NCBI RefSeq assembly: GCF_036014015.1
Contig: NZ_CP107905.1
Location: 6,944,001-7,008,000 of the forward strand
Source: Streptomyces sp. NBC_00457
GTDB lineage: Bacteria; Actinomycetota; Actinomycetes; Streptomycetales; Streptomycetaceae
DNA length: 64,000 nt
Direction of reading: 5' to 3'
Part shown: one piece after another, positions 17,000 through 25,594 of the stretch
How positions within the stretch are numbered: position 1 is the stretch's first letter
How the letters are laid out: every line of letters begins with the position of its first letter
Program-made: the position numbers and the translations under genes
The notes under the pieces: model-generated
The model's database searches: none
Told to the model about the DNA's origin: nothing
What the model saw: only the letters and a program-made list of their open reading frames with translations

Positions 17000-17174
17000 C
17001 TCGATTTCCTTCCTGAATTCACGGTTGCGCACGCTTACGTACCAGGAAACCCATATAACTGTGCATAAGTCACGGTGGGAACATTCAAACGCGGGCAGAT
17101 TCCATCGGATGGCGCAACCACGGGCAGCGTGGAATCCGCGCGGTGTTCCGGGAAATGCATGGATGCCGACGTGC

Positions 17175-17213
17175 GTCCGGCCCACCGGCAGGGTGAGGGC
17201 CGGTGGGCCGGAC
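17175..17213. other. 15-base-pair hairpin in the 17000-17323 gap
   Basis: GTCCGGCCCACCGGC (17175-17189) and its exact complement (17199-17213) form a stem with a nine-base loop. It lies 110 bases after the stop of the leftward gene at 17324-17710 and upstream of paralogue 3, so it may end the former. No T-run follows. Otherwise the gap holds only the presumed promoter of paralogue 3. Confidence 0.5.
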
Positions 17214-17323
17214 AGATGGTTCGCGGGTGCCAGTGGGCTCGGGGCCCGCCGTATGCGGAGGTGAGCCTGCTGTCGGTCTCCGGCTGCCGAGAACCGGATC
17301 AGAGTCTCAGAACTCGCACGCTT

Positions 17324-17710
17324 TCACTTGCTCAGCATGGTGCCGAGCCCCGCGGCGGTCGGCGCCTGCAGCGGGCGGACCTGCACGGAACCCTTTCCGG
17401 CCGGGTTCTTCACTGGAATCGTGGGCTTCTTGGCGGCGTCCGGGTCCATTCCGTCCAGATAAATGCCGGACATTCCGCCCGAGTTGTTCTTGTCGAACGC
17501 GCTGCCCTTTCCGATCCCGCCCTCACGGACCAACTGCGTCACAGTGTCGGCCGCCGGCACGACAGCCGGAGACACCTTGGTCGGAGACATGAGACCGAGC
17601 GGAGCCGGGGTCGTACCCGAACCTCCGGCGGCCGATGCCGCGGCGGCGGAGCCGCCCACAAGACCCGCACCGATGGCCAGCGCCGCTGTGGTGAAAACTG
17701 CCTTCTTCAT
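17324..17710 (-). CDS. Small secreted protein of unknown function
   Basis: The 128-residue product has a signal peptide (MKKAVFTTAALAIGAGLVGG, cleavage near ASAAGG). The mature part of about 98 residues is rich in Pro, Gly and Ala, includes VTQLVREGGIGKGSAFDK and has no cysteine. I do not recognise a family. It shares the surface-protein neighbourhood with the three paralogues and melC but has no similarity to them. The gap 17711-17999 to melC1 must hold divergent promoters. Confidence 0.75.
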   Translation of the reverse strand: MKKAVFTTAALAIGAGLVGGSAAAASAAGGSGTTPAPLGLMSPTKVSPAVVPAADTVTQLVREGGIGKGSAFDKNNSGGMSGIYLDGMDPDAAKKPTIPVKNPAGKGSVQVRPLQAPTAAGLGTMLSK

Positions 17711-17963
17711 GATTCACCTCGCTTGAAAAGTTACCTCTGATCCGACGGTTGGAGAACATAGCAGTCCATGGCCTCTGTAAAAGCGACGCGTTGCTCCATA
17801 CGTATGAAAGTCGCGGGAGTGAAGAATGTAATGCGCAAGGCGCCGCGGAGGGATTGGAATGTGATCGGCGAATCGATTGATCGTATGGTTCGTCCGGTGC
17901 GGTCCGGCTGAATTGCTGAAAGGAATGAGGAATTCGGTGACCGTGGGGAGAGCTGGGCGGTTG

Positions 17964-17990
17964 CTCGTACGGACAGCCGAACCGTACGAG
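17964..17990 (+). promoter_or_regulatory. Hairpin at the melC1 ribosome binding site
   Basis: CTCGTACGG (17964-17972) and CCGTACGAG (17982-17990) are perfectly complementary around a nine-base loop. The right arm runs into GAGGAG, the melC1 ribosome binding site, so folding would partly hide it. It could alternatively be a repressor operator. Confidence 0.45.
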
Positions 17991-17999
17991 GAGTGAGCG

Positions 18000-18389
18000 A
18001 TGACGATGGGTACGCCGCGGCGGGAGGTGGCGCGGGGGCTGCTCGCCTCCGCCGTCGCCCCGTTCGTCACCGCATCCCGGCGTCCGTGGTCCGCGGACGG
18101 GCCGGAGGAGGGGGCCGGTGCAGCCTTCGACGAGGTCTACCGGGGCCGCCGTATCCAAGGCGTTCTGGTGCCCCTCGGCGGCCTTGATGTCGCTTGGCAC
18201 GTCACCGTGGACGGGCATCCGCTGCACCTCATGCGGCGGGCCGACGGCAGCTGGGTGAGCATGCTCGACCACTACGGCTGGTTCCGGACGCCGTTGGAGG
18301 CGACCCGTGCGGCCGTCGACGAACTCGGGCCCGGAGCGTTGGGCGGCGGGCATTCGCATCAGGGGGGAGAGCATGACGTACGTGCGTAA
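18000..18389 (+). CDS. melC1: Tyrosinase copper chaperone MelC1
   Basis: The 129-residue protein has a twin-arginine signal (RREVARGLLASAVAPF) and the MelC1 domain: FDEVYRGRRIQG, VTVDGHPLHLMRRADGSW and YGWFRTPLEATRAAVDEL. MelC1 binds apotyrosinase, delivers copper and carries it through the Tat pathway. GAGGAG lies before the ATG. The gene overlaps melC2 by 17 bases, the usual arrangement. It ends with a His-rich tail (GGGHSHQGGEHD) that may help hold copper. Confidence 0.92.
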   Translation: MTMGTPRREVARGLLASAVAPFVTASRRPWSADGPEEGAGAAFDEVYRGRRIQGVLVPLGGLDVAWHVTVDGHPLHLMRRADGSWVSMLDHYGWFRTPLEATRAAVDELGPGALGGGHSHQGGEHDVRA

Positions 18390-19233
18390 GGACGTCAGCA
18401 GGCTGACGCGGATCGAGCGGCGGCGGTTCGTGGAGGCGTTGCTGGAGCTCAAACGGAGTGGCGAGTACGACGAGTTCGTACGGCTCCATGTCGCGCACTT
18501 CGTCGGGGACGGCCACCGCGGTCTGCGCGCCGCCCATATGACGCCCTCCTTCCTGCCCTGGCACCGCCGGTTCCTGCTGGACCTGGAGAGCGCCCTGCGC
18601 CGAGTCGACTCCCAGGTGACGGTGCCGTACTGGGACTGGACCCGGGACCGTACGACCACCTCGGTGCCGTGGACGGACGATCTGCTCGGCGGCAACGGGC
18701 GGCGGTTCGACCGGCAGGTGATGACCGGGCCGTTCGCCTATGCGGCCGGCCACTGGACCATCCGGGTGGGCGTCACCGACGACGAGTTCCTCACCCGGGA
18801 CCTGGGCCGCCCACGGAGGCCGATCGCCCTGCCGACCGAGGACGATCTGAACCGGGCGCTGGACGATCCCGTCTACGACGTCTCCCCGTGGGACTCGACG
18901 GTGACCAGGGGGTTCCGCAACCAGCTGGAGGGGTGGGGGAGCGGCAGCAACCCATGGCGCAACCACAACCGGGTCCACCGCTGGGTCGGGGGCGCCATGC
19001 TCGGCGGCGCGTCCGTCAACGACCCGGTCTTCTGGCTGGTCCACGCCTTCGTGGACCTGCAGTGGCAGCGCTGGCAGCAGCGTCACCGCAACCACCGCTA
19101 TCTGCCGGACCGGCCGCCCGGCCGGGGCAGTCCCCAGTACGGCCGTATCGTCGCCCGGCACCAGCGGCTGCCGCCGTGGGATGTCACTCCGGACGAGTTG
19201 GAGGACGTGTCCCACATCTACCGGTACGCATGA
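18373..19233 (+). CDS. melC2: Tyrosinase MelC2 (type-3 copper monophenol oxidase)
   Basis: This 286-residue enzyme oxidises phenols to quinones during melanin formation and is exported by piggy-backing on MelC1. CuA ligands are the His in RLHVAHF, AAHMTPSF and PWHRRFLLDLE. CuB ligands are the two His in NHNRVHRW and His224 in FWLVHAFVD. In most Streptomyces tyrosinases the last motif reads HH; here Val223 replaces the first His, which suggests a melD-like phenol oxidase variant. AGGGGGGAGA precedes the ATG. I give the generic symbol because the paralogue class is not certain. Confidence 0.92.
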   Translation: MTYVRKDVSRLTRIERRRFVEALLELKRSGEYDEFVRLHVAHFVGDGHRGLRAAHMTPSFLPWHRRFLLDLESALRRVDSQVTVPYWDWTRDRTTTSVPWTDDLLGGNGRRFDRQVMTGPFAYAAGHWTIRVGVTDDEFLTRDLGRPRRPIALPTEDDLNRALDDPVYDVSPWDSTVTRGFRNQLEGWGSGSNPWRNHNRVHRWVGGAMLGGASVNDPVFWLVHAFVDLQWQRWQQRHRNHRYLPDRPPGRGSPQYGRIVARHQRLPPWDVTPDELEDVSHIYRYA

Positions 19234-19288
19234 CGTACCGGTAGAAAAATGGCTCGGTCCCGCGGCCTACGTCCACTAGCCTCCGCGC

Positions 19289-19885
19289 ATGGCAACCGAT
19301 GCGACGGAGCAACTGGTCCGACTGTTCGCCGAGGAGAGGCGGGTGCGCGCCTTCGCCGCCGTGGCGCTGGGCGCCGGGAGCGCCGAGCAGGTCGCCCGGG
19401 CGGCGGGTCTGTCACCGAAGGAGACGGCCGTGGCGCTGCGGCGGCTGCGGGAGCAGGGGGTCGTCACGGCGGGGGACGGCGGTGAACTGGGCGTCGCGTA
19501 CGGCCTGTTCAAGGAGCATGCGCGAGCGGCGGCGCAGCGGGCGAAGGACTCCGAAGCCGCCGAGCGCCCCGCCTCCGGCAGCGATCGGACCGGCCTCGTC
19601 CTGCGGACCTTCGTCCGGGACGGGCGGCTGGTCCGGCTTCCCGCGCAGTGGACCCGCAAGAAGCTGGTGCTGCGGCACATCGCCGAGCAGACCTTCGAGC
19701 CGGGCGTCGAGTACCCGGAGCGGGCCGTCAACGACAAGCTGCGCGCTTGGTGCCAGGACAGCGACGACATCGACCATGTGACGCTCCGGCGCCATCTGGT
19801 GGACCTGCACCATCTGCACCGGAGCGAGGGCATCTACCGGCGGCCGGTCGACACCGCGCAGGCCGGGGCCGCCGACATCGCCTGA
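19289..19885 (+). CDS. DUF2087 protein with N-terminal winged-helix domain
   Basis: The 198-residue protein has an N-terminal HTH (about 20-60: AEQVARAAGLSPKETAVALRRLREQGVV). The C-terminal DUF2087 domain includes RLVRLPAQWTRKKLVLRHIA, YPERAVNDKLRAWC and DHVTLRRHLVDLHHLHR. Proteins of this shape are annotated as transcriptional regulators, but the DUF2087 function is not established. It is cytoplasmic, with no obvious operon partner; the next gene is convergent. Confidence 0.82.
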   Translation: MATDATEQLVRLFAEERRVRAFAAVALGAGSAEQVARAAGLSPKETAVALRRLREQGVVTAGDGGELGVAYGLFKEHARAAAQRAKDSEAAERPASGSDRTGLVLRTFVRDGRLVRLPAQWTRKKLVLRHIAEQTFEPGVEYPERAVNDKLRAWCQDSDDIDHVTLRRHLVDLHHLHRSEGIYRRPVDTAQAGAADIA

Positions 19886-19912
19886 CGCGCCGGCATCGCT
19901 CGACCGCCGACT

Positions 19913-20872
19913 TCAGGGCAGCTGTCGTACCGGAGAACCCGCCAGGAAGGCCTGGATGTCCTCCACCGCCTGGCCGTAGTACGTCGCGTAGTTCGCCTGC
20001 GAGACATAGCCCAGGTGAGGTGTGGCGAGGAGGCGTGGGGCGGTGCGCATGGGGTGGTCGGCGGGGAGGGGCTCGATGTCGAAGACGTCGATGCCGGCGC
20101 CGGCGATCCGTCCCTCGTGCAGGGCGGTGAGCAGGGCGTCCTGGTCGACGATCGCCGCGCGCGAGGTGTTGATCAGGTACGCCGTCGGTTTGAGCAGGGC
20201 GAGTTCGGCGGGGCCGAGGAGGCCGCGGGTGCGGTCGCTCAGGGCGAGGTGGATCGAGACGAAGTCGCTCTCGGCGAGCAACTCCTCCTTGGAGGCGGCC
20301 AGTTGCGCGCCGCACTCGTCGGCGCGTTCCTTGGTGAGGTTCTGGCTCCAGGCGCCGACCCGCATGCCGAAGGCGAGAGCGACCTGCGCCACGCGGCTGC
20401 CGATCTTCCCGAGGCCGAGCAGCCCGAGGCGGCGGCCGTGCAGATCGGCGCCGACGGTGGACTGCCACGGGCCCCCGGAACGCAGGGCGCCCGCCTCCTC
20501 CACGATGCCGCGGGCGAGGCCCAGCAGCAGCGCCCAGGTCAGTTCGACGGGCGGGGTGGAGGAGCTGCCGGTGCCGCAGACGGTGACGCCGTGTGCCTCG
20601 GCGGCGGCGTAGTCGATGACCGTGTTGCGCATGCCGGAGGCGATCAGCAGCCGCAGCCGGGGGAGCCGGGCGAACAGGGAGGCGGGGAAGGGGACGCGTT
20701 CCCTGAGGGTGACCACGATGTCGAACCCGGCGAGCGCTTCGGCGAGGGCGTCCTCGTCGGAGAAGTGGGTGGAGAAGGGGACGACCTCTACATCGTCCGC
20801 GAGCGGCGACCAGTCGGCGACCTCCGTCGCCACCCGCTGAAAGTCGTCGAGCACAGCACAGCGCAGCCGCAC
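19913..20872 (-). CDS. D-isomer-specific 2-hydroxyacid dehydrogenase
   Basis: The 319-residue cytoplasmic enzyme has the NAD motif GLLGLGKIGSRVAQ. The catalytic triad appears as Arg in INTSRAAIVDQD, Glu in FDIEPLP and His in LATPHLGYVS. These are the marks of the D-lactate/phosphoglycerate dehydrogenase superfamily, which reduces 2-keto acids with NAD(P)H. It lacks the ACT domain of SerA, so serine synthesis is unlikely. The substrate cannot be predicted, and the flanking genes give no hint. Confidence 0.88.
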   Translation of the reverse strand: MRLRCAVLDDFQRVATEVADWSPLADDVEVVPFSTHFSDEDALAEALAGFDIVVTLRERVPFPASLFARLPRLRLLIASGMRNTVIDYAAAEAHGVTVCGTGSSSTPPVELTWALLLGLARGIVEEAGALRSGGPWQSTVGADLHGRRLGLLGLGKIGSRVAQVALAFGMRVGAWSQNLTKERADECGAQLAASKEELLAESDFVSIHLALSDRTRGLLGPAELALLKPTAYLINTSRAAIVDQDALLTALHEGRIAGAGIDVFDIEPLPADHPMRTAPRLLATPHLGYVSQANYATYYGQAVEDIQAFLAGSPVRQLP

Positions 20873-21019
20873 GGCGGCTCCTTTCCGTGGCCGGGGCCCA
20901 GTATCTGACGCACCCTACCCACGTGACCTGGCCGAGGCGGTGTCAGGGCGTGGTGCGGGGTTCTGTCGGCAACTACTTGGCGGACATGGCGACTTCGCTG
21001 CCGGCTGGCCGAGTCTGCC

Positions 21020-21271
21020 TCAGCGTGCGCAGCCGACATCCAGTACTTCGATCACGTCGCCGTGGACCGTGTAGACGAGCCAGCACCACTCGCCGAACGC
21101 TGCCGCCAGGTCCGCGTCCTGGATCACCGCGTCCTGGGTGACCGCGTCGATGAGCGTGATGATCTCCTCGTGCGTCTCGTCCGGCACGTCGAAGAGCACG
21201 CTGGCGGCCCGTTGAATCAGTTCGACTCGCATGGCGCTCACCGCCCCCAGAGGGTCCCTCACGACCACCAT
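21020..21271 (-). CDS. Small protein with a weak RelE/ParE-like pattern
   Basis: The product has 83 residues from ATG 21271 or 70 from ATG 21232 (MRVELIQRAASVLFDVPDE). The C-terminal WCWLVYTVHGDVIEVLDVG resembles the last strands of RelE/ParE-type toxins, and DETHEEIITLIDAV could be the preceding helix. The likeness is weak, and no antitoxin of known type is adjacent. It lies 12 bases after a DUF5133 gene, so the two are probably cotranscribed. Start choice is uncertain: GAGG lies 12 bases before 21271 and GGTGAG is near 21232. Confidence 0.5.
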   Translation of the reverse strand: MVVVRDPLGAVSAMRVELIQRAASVLFDVPDETHEEIITLIDAVTQDAVIQDADLAAAFGEWCWLVYTVHGDVIEVLDVGCAR

Positions 21272-21283
21272 AAAGCCACCGCC

Positions 21284-21580
21284 TCACGCGGAGACCTCGG
21301 TCTGCGACGGCGTCGCGGCAACCGAGCCGTCGGCCGCGGGCTCGGCATCGACCCTTGCCCTCCGCTCTGTCCTCTCCGCCGAGGCCCGGGCGAGGAAGCG
21401 CTCTGCCTTTGCCGCGGCGTCGGCCGCGTTGCGTTGTCCCATGAGGACGCAGAGCGTGTAGGCGGCGTCGTCGAGCCGACGGTAGCTGTGCGGGCTCGCC
21501 GGGTCGCGCAGCAGACCGGCCCATGCGGACCGGTAGGCGTGAAGTGCTGCGGCGACGGTTCTGACGTGGGGTTTCAGCAT
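21284..21580 (-). CDS. DUF5133 family protein
   Basis: This 98-residue cytoplasmic protein begins MLKPHVRTVAAALHAYRSAW and contains RRLDDAAYTLCVLMGQRN, the conserved core of DUF5133 proteins in Streptomyces. It ends in a Ala/Glu-rich disordered tail. The family function is unknown; members often lie near regulators and stress genes. GGAG lies six bases before the ATG. It is probably cotranscribed with the 83-residue protein downstream. Confidence 0.75.
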   Translation of the reverse strand: MLKPHVRTVAAALHAYRSAWAGLLRDPASPHSYRRLDDAAYTLCVLMGQRNAADAAAKAERFLARASAERTERRARVDAEPAADGSVAATPSQTEVSA

Positions 21581-21881
21581 CTTCGTCTCCACACCCGCCG
21601 GCACCGGGTCGGGATCAGGACTCGGTGAGCGCGAGTAGGCCAAAGGGGGCACCTCCATGGTGCGCGTTTCCGCCGCGCCGGGCGACCGGGCCGTGGATCG
21701 TCGCCCGTTCACACCGTCCTCATCAGCGAAAACACCCATGCGCGCCTGGACTCGCCGCAGCCGCAACCCGCAACTTCGCGTACTGCGAGCACCGACGCCC
21801 AGGCGATGTGCAGGACCGGAACCTGGGTTGGACACTGTGGTGAAGAGCAGCGATTGCTGGGCGTAACGAGACCAGGGCGCG
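21581..21881. other. Gene-free divergent intergenic stretch
   Basis: This 301-base stretch separates the leftward DUF5133 gene from the rightward VOC gene. I found no convincing gene, hairpin, repeat or consensus promoter in it. Confidence 0.4.
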
Positions 21882-21887
21882 ATGGCC

Positions 21888-22676
21888 ATGAATCACGACG
21901 CGGCGGATGTCGTCTTCACCCGTTCCGTGTTCGGCGCTCCGTGCTGGGTGAGTCTGGCCAGCCGCGACCTCGAGGCCACGCAGGCCTTCTACGGGGCCGT
22001 ACTGGGCTGGCGGTGGCGTGACGCGAGGCTGGGCGACCGTTTCCGGACCGCGCTGGCGGACGGGGTGCCCGTCGCGGGGATCGCGGGGGTGGCCGGCATG
22101 TGGCAGATGGGCTCGGCGTGGACGCCGTACTTCGCCGTGGCGGACGCGAACGAGACCGTGGCCCGCGTGCGGGAGCGCGGCGGGACCGTGGCCGTAGGGC
22201 CGCTCTCCTTCCCTCCCGGGCGGGCGGCGCTGGTGGCCGACCGTGACGGGGCCGCCTTCGGGATATGGGAGGGGAAACTCGTCACCGAGTGGGAGGCGTG
22301 GCGGCAGGCGGCATCCACGTTCATCGTCCTGCACACCCGGGACGCCTTCGACGCGGCCATCTTCTACGGGGAGATCCTCGGCTGGGCCTCGGGCCTGCCC
22401 GGTTGCTGCGAGGTCGAGTACGCGGGCGACAAGGTGTTGCTGCGCAGCCGGGGCGAGATCGTGGCCCGTATCGAGGCGGGCTCGGTGGAGACGCCGCCTG
22501 ACCCTTCCGTCCGGGCGTACTGGCAGGTGCACTTCGCCGTGGACGATGCGGGTGCGTGTGCCCGGGCCGCGGAGCGGCATGGTGGCCGTGTTCTGGAGGA
22601 GGGTGAGCAGGAGGCCGTGCTGCGTGACCCCGACGGCGCCCAGTTCACCGTCACAGGACGCGGCCGGCACGCATGA
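21888..22676 (+). CDS. VOC family protein with two glyoxalase-like domains
   Basis: This protein of about 262 residues has two vicinal-oxygen-chelate domains: about 1-125 (GAPCWVSLASRDLEATQAFY to WEGKL) and about 135-262 (STFIVLHTRDAFDAAIFYGE to DPDGAQFTV). Each has the beta-alpha-beta3 pattern. VOC proteins include dioxygenases, glyoxalases and antibiotic-resistance proteins; substrate and metal use are not predictable here. ATG 21882 is two codons upstream and equally possible. It is a single gene on its strand, 29 bases before polX. Confidence 0.82.
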   Translation: MNHDAADVVFTRSVFGAPCWVSLASRDLEATQAFYGAVLGWRWRDARLGDRFRTALADGVPVAGIAGVAGMWQMGSAWTPYFAVADANETVARVRERGGTVAVGPLSFPPGRAALVADRDGAAFGIWEGKLVTEWEAWRQAASTFIVLHTRDAFDAAIFYGEILGWASGLPGCCEVEYAGDKVLLRSRGEIVARIEAGSVETPPDPSVRAYWQVHFAVDDAGACARAAERHGGRVLEEGEQEAVLRDPDGAQFTVTGRGRHA

Positions 22677-22705
22677 AACGGGCGTTGTCTGCCTACTCGT
22701 AAGTC

Positions 22706-24463
22706 ATGGCTCGGTCCAACGACGAGGTGGCCGCGCTGTTCCACGAATACGCGGACCTGATCTCGATCACCGGAGGAGACGCGTTCCGGACGCGCACCTA
22801 CGAGAAGGCCGCGCGCTCGATCGGCGGCTACCACGCCGACGTCTCCACCCTCGACATCAAGGGCCTCCAGGAGATCCCCAACGTCGGCAAGTCCATCGCC
22901 GAGAAGATCCTCGAGTACTTCCGCGGCGGCAGCGTGTCCGCGGTCGAGGAGCTGCGGGCGAAGATCCCCGCCGGGGTCCGGCGGCTGACCGCCATCCCCA
23001 CGCTCGGCCCGAAGAAGGCCTGCGTCCTGTACGAGGAGCTGGGCATCGCCTCCGTCGAGGAACTGGCCGACGCCATCCACGAGGAGCGGCTGCGCGACCT
23101 GAAGGGCTTCGGGCCGAAGACGGAGGAGAACATCCTCCACGGCATCGAACTCCTGCGGTCCTCCGGAGAGCGGGTCCTGCTCGACGTCGCCATGGACCTC
23201 GCCGACGACATCGTCACCGAGCTGTCGCAGGTGACCGGCTGCGAGCGGTGCACCTACGCCGGATCACTGCGCCGCGTCCGCGAGACCATCGGCGACATCG
23301 ACATCCTCGTCGCGGCGCGGAAGGCGGAGCCGGTCATGCGGGCGTTCACCGAGCTGCCGTACGTCTCGGAGGTCATCGCGCACGGCGAGAAGAAGACGTC
23401 CATCCGCACCACCAAGGGCCTGGCCGTCGACCTGCGCGTCGTCCCGCCGGACTCCTGGGGCGCGGCACTTCAGTACTTCACCGGGTCCAAGGCGCACAAC
23501 ATCCGCACCCGGGAGATCGCCGTCCACCAGAAGCTCAAGCTCTCCGAGTACGGCCTCTTCGACGCCGAGAGCGGCAAGAAGATCGTCTCCGAGACCGAGG
23601 AGGACGTGTACGCCCGCCTCGGCCTGCCCTGGATCCCGCCCACCCTGCGTGAGGACCGCGGCGAGATCGAGGCCGGGCTGCACGACGGACTGCCCGACCT
23701 GATCCAGGAGCAGGACATCCGGGGCGACCTGCACACCCACACCGACCTCACCGACGGTCTCGCCCCGCTGGAGGAGATGGTCACCGCGGCCGCCGAGCGC
23801 GGCTACGCCTACTACGCCGTCACCGACCACGGGCCCAACCTGTACATGCAGCGGATGACCGACGAACGCATCCTGGCCCAGCGCGAACGCGTGCGGGAGC
23901 TCGACGGCGCTCATGGCGGCAAGGGCGGCAGGGGCATGCGGCTGCTGCACGGCGTGGAGCTGAACATCGACCCGGACGGGGACGTCGACTGGCCGGAGGA
24001 GTTCCTGGCCGGCTTCGACCTGTGCGTGGCCTCCGTGCACTCGCACTTCAACCAGTCGCGCGAGGCCCTGACCCGGCGGCTGGTCCGGGCCTGCGAGCAC
24101 CCGTACGTCAACATCATCGGCCACCCCACCACCCGGATCATCGGCAAGCGGCCGCCCATCGATGCCGACCTCGACGCGGTCTTCGCCGCGTGCGCGCGCA
24201 CCGGTACGGCGCTGGAGATCAACGCGCACCCCGACCGGCTGGATCTGCACGACGAGGACATCCTGCGGGCCAGGCGGCACGGCGTGAAGTTCGCCGTCGA
24301 CAGCGACGCCCACGCCACCCTCCACCTGGCCACCATGCGCTACGGCGTGGGCACGGCACAGCGCGGCTGGCTCACCAAGGACGACGTGATCAACACCTGG
24401 CCGGAGGCACGGTTGCGGCGCTTCCTGCGCAAGGGCAGGACCGGTCGTAGATCCCGTTCCTGA
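22706..24463 (+). CDS. polX: Bacterial family X DNA polymerase with PHP domain (PolX)
   Basis: This 585-residue protein has in order a helix-hairpin-helix lyase-like region (about 1-130, LQEIPNVGKSIAEKILEYF and IPTLGPKKACVLYEELGI), the nucleotidyltransferase palm with GSLRRVRETIGDIDILV and VDLRVV (catalytic Asp), and a C-terminal PHP domain with DLHTHTDLTDG, VTDHGPN, HSHF, IGHPT and DSDAHAT. PolX proteins of this layout fill gaps in base excision repair, and the PHP part gives 3'-5' exonuclease or AP-site activity. All key residues are present. It is probably monocistronic. Confidence 0.95.
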   Translation: MARSNDEVAALFHEYADLISITGGDAFRTRTYEKAARSIGGYHADVSTLDIKGLQEIPNVGKSIAEKILEYFRGGSVSAVEELRAKIPAGVRRLTAIPTLGPKKACVLYEELGIASVEELADAIHEERLRDLKGFGPKTEENILHGIELLRSSGERVLLDVAMDLADDIVTELSQVTGCERCTYAGSLRRVRETIGDIDILVAARKAEPVMRAFTELPYVSEVIAHGEKKTSIRTTKGLAVDLRVVPPDSWGAALQYFTGSKAHNIRTREIAVHQKLKLSEYGLFDAESGKKIVSETEEDVYARLGLPWIPPTLREDRGEIEAGLHDGLPDLIQEQDIRGDLHTHTDLTDGLAPLEEMVTAAAERGYAYYAVTDHGPNLYMQRMTDERILAQRERVRELDGAHGGKGGRGMRLLHGVELNIDPDGDVDWPEEFLAGFDLCVASVHSHFNQSREALTRRLVRACEHPYVNIIGHPTTRIIGKRPPIDADLDAVFAACARTGTALEINAHPDRLDLHDEDILRARRHGVKFAVDSDAHATLHLATMRYGVGTAQRGWLTKDDVINTWPEARLRRFLRKGRTGRRSRS

Positions 24464-24545
24464 CCAGTTTTGTCCGCCTTGGCCTGGAAACTCGCAGGGC
24501 GCCACAGAAGACCCAGAAGACCCAGAGACCGGAAGGGCAAGATCG

Positions 24546-24977
24546 ATGCCTCCCACACATCCACCCGACTTCGAGCACGCCATCCACACCGCCAACATCT
24601 GGCTGAAAGCGGTGGCGGAAGCCCTGGGCACCGAGGACCGCCACTTCGCCCACCGGGTGCTGCGCACCTGGCTGCACACGCTGCGCGACCGGGTCACCGT
24701 CGACGTGGCCGCCCACTTCGCCGCGCAACTTCCCGACCTGCTGCGGGGCGCCTATTACGACGGCTGGGACCCCAGCGCCGTACCGGTCAAGTACGGCCGC
24801 GAAGGGTACGTGGACCGCTTCGTCCAGGAAGCGAAGGTCGATGCCGACGACGTGCCCCGGATCGCTTCGGCTGTCACCGGCGTCGTACGCGACCACGTCT
24901 CGCCCGGGCAACTGGAGGCGGCAGTGGACCAGCTTCCGCACGACATCCGTGAACTCCTCCTTCAGCCGGCTGCCTGA
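24546..24977 (+). CDS. DUF2267 family protein
   Basis: This 143-residue cytoplasmic protein contains the conserved DUF2267 blocks WLKAVAEALGTEDRHFAHRV, LRTWLHTLRDRVTVDVAAHF, QLPDLLRGAYYDGWDPS and VLDQLP-like AAVDQLPHDIRELL. The family function is not established. In Streptomyces it often lies next to CBS-domain and other general-stress genes, as here. Confidence 0.88.
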   Translation: MPPTHPPDFEHAIHTANIWLKAVAEALGTEDRHFAHRVLRTWLHTLRDRVTVDVAAHFAAQLPDLLRGAYYDGWDPSAVPVKYGREGYVDRFVQEAKVDADDVPRIASAVTGVVRDHVSPGQLEAAVDQLPHDIRELLLQPAA

Positions 24978-25111
24978 CCGAGCATCGTTCAACAAGGCCC
25001 GTCACCCGAGTGGCGTACTACGGCACGGGGTCGTGGAGTGCTCGCGCATAGCGTGAAAGTGCCGTACCAGGACGAGGGGGGAGTCGGACGCTTTCCACAC
25101 AGGAGGACTCC

Positions 25112-25531
25112 ATGCCGGTTGCCGGGCAGATCATGCACCGAGGCGCAGAGTGCATCAACAAGACGGAAAACCTCGCGCGCGCCGCCGAGTTGATGAAACG
25201 ACTGGAGGTCGGCGCGCTGCCGGTCTGTGAGGACGACGGCAGGATGTGCGGCATCATCACCGACCGCGACATCGTGGTGAGGTGCGTCGCCGAGGGGCGT
25301 GACCCCGCCGGGACCGAGTGCTCGGAGCTGTGCCAGGGCACCCCGCAGTGGATCGACGTCAACGCCGACGTCAGCGAGGTGCTCGCCACGATGGAGCGGC
25401 ACCAGATCAGGCGCCTGCCGGTGGTCGAGAACAAGACGCTGGTCGGCATGATCAGCGAGCGGGACATCGCCCGGCATCTCAGCGAGCATCAGATCGCCGA
25501 GTTCGCCGAGCGGGTGTACGCCACCGCCTGA
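25112..25531 (+). CDS. Protein with two CBS domains
   Basis: The 139-residue protein is almost entirely a CBS pair (Bateman module): about 5-60 (RGAECINKTENLARAAELMK to GIITDRDIVVR) and about 73-130 (WIDVNADVSEVLATMERH to GMISERDIARHL). Such modules bind adenosine ligands (AMP, ATP, NAD, SAM) and sense energy state. There is no attached enzyme domain, so it must act on a partner. AGGAGG precedes the ATG. Confidence 0.9.
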   Translation: MPVAGQIMHRGAECINKTENLARAAELMKRLEVGALPVCEDDGRMCGIITDRDIVVRCVAEGRDPAGTECSELCQGTPQWIDVNADVSEVLATMERHQIRRLPVVENKTLVGMISERDIARHLSEHQIAEFAERVYATA

Positions 25532-25550
25532 ACGCCTTCGGCCGCGTGAC

Positions 25551-25584
25551 CGACCTGGCGACGGCAGCATCCGTCGCCAGGTCG
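25551..25584 (+). terminator. 14-base-pair terminator hairpin after the CBS gene
   Basis: CGACCTGGCGACGG (25551-25564) and CCGTCGCCAGGTCG (25571-25584) are exactly complementary with a six-base loop, 20 bases after the stop. There is no T-run. It also borders the decayed grpE-like fragment that runs leftward into it. Confidence 0.75.
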
Positions 25585-25594
25585 CGCTGCTGTG

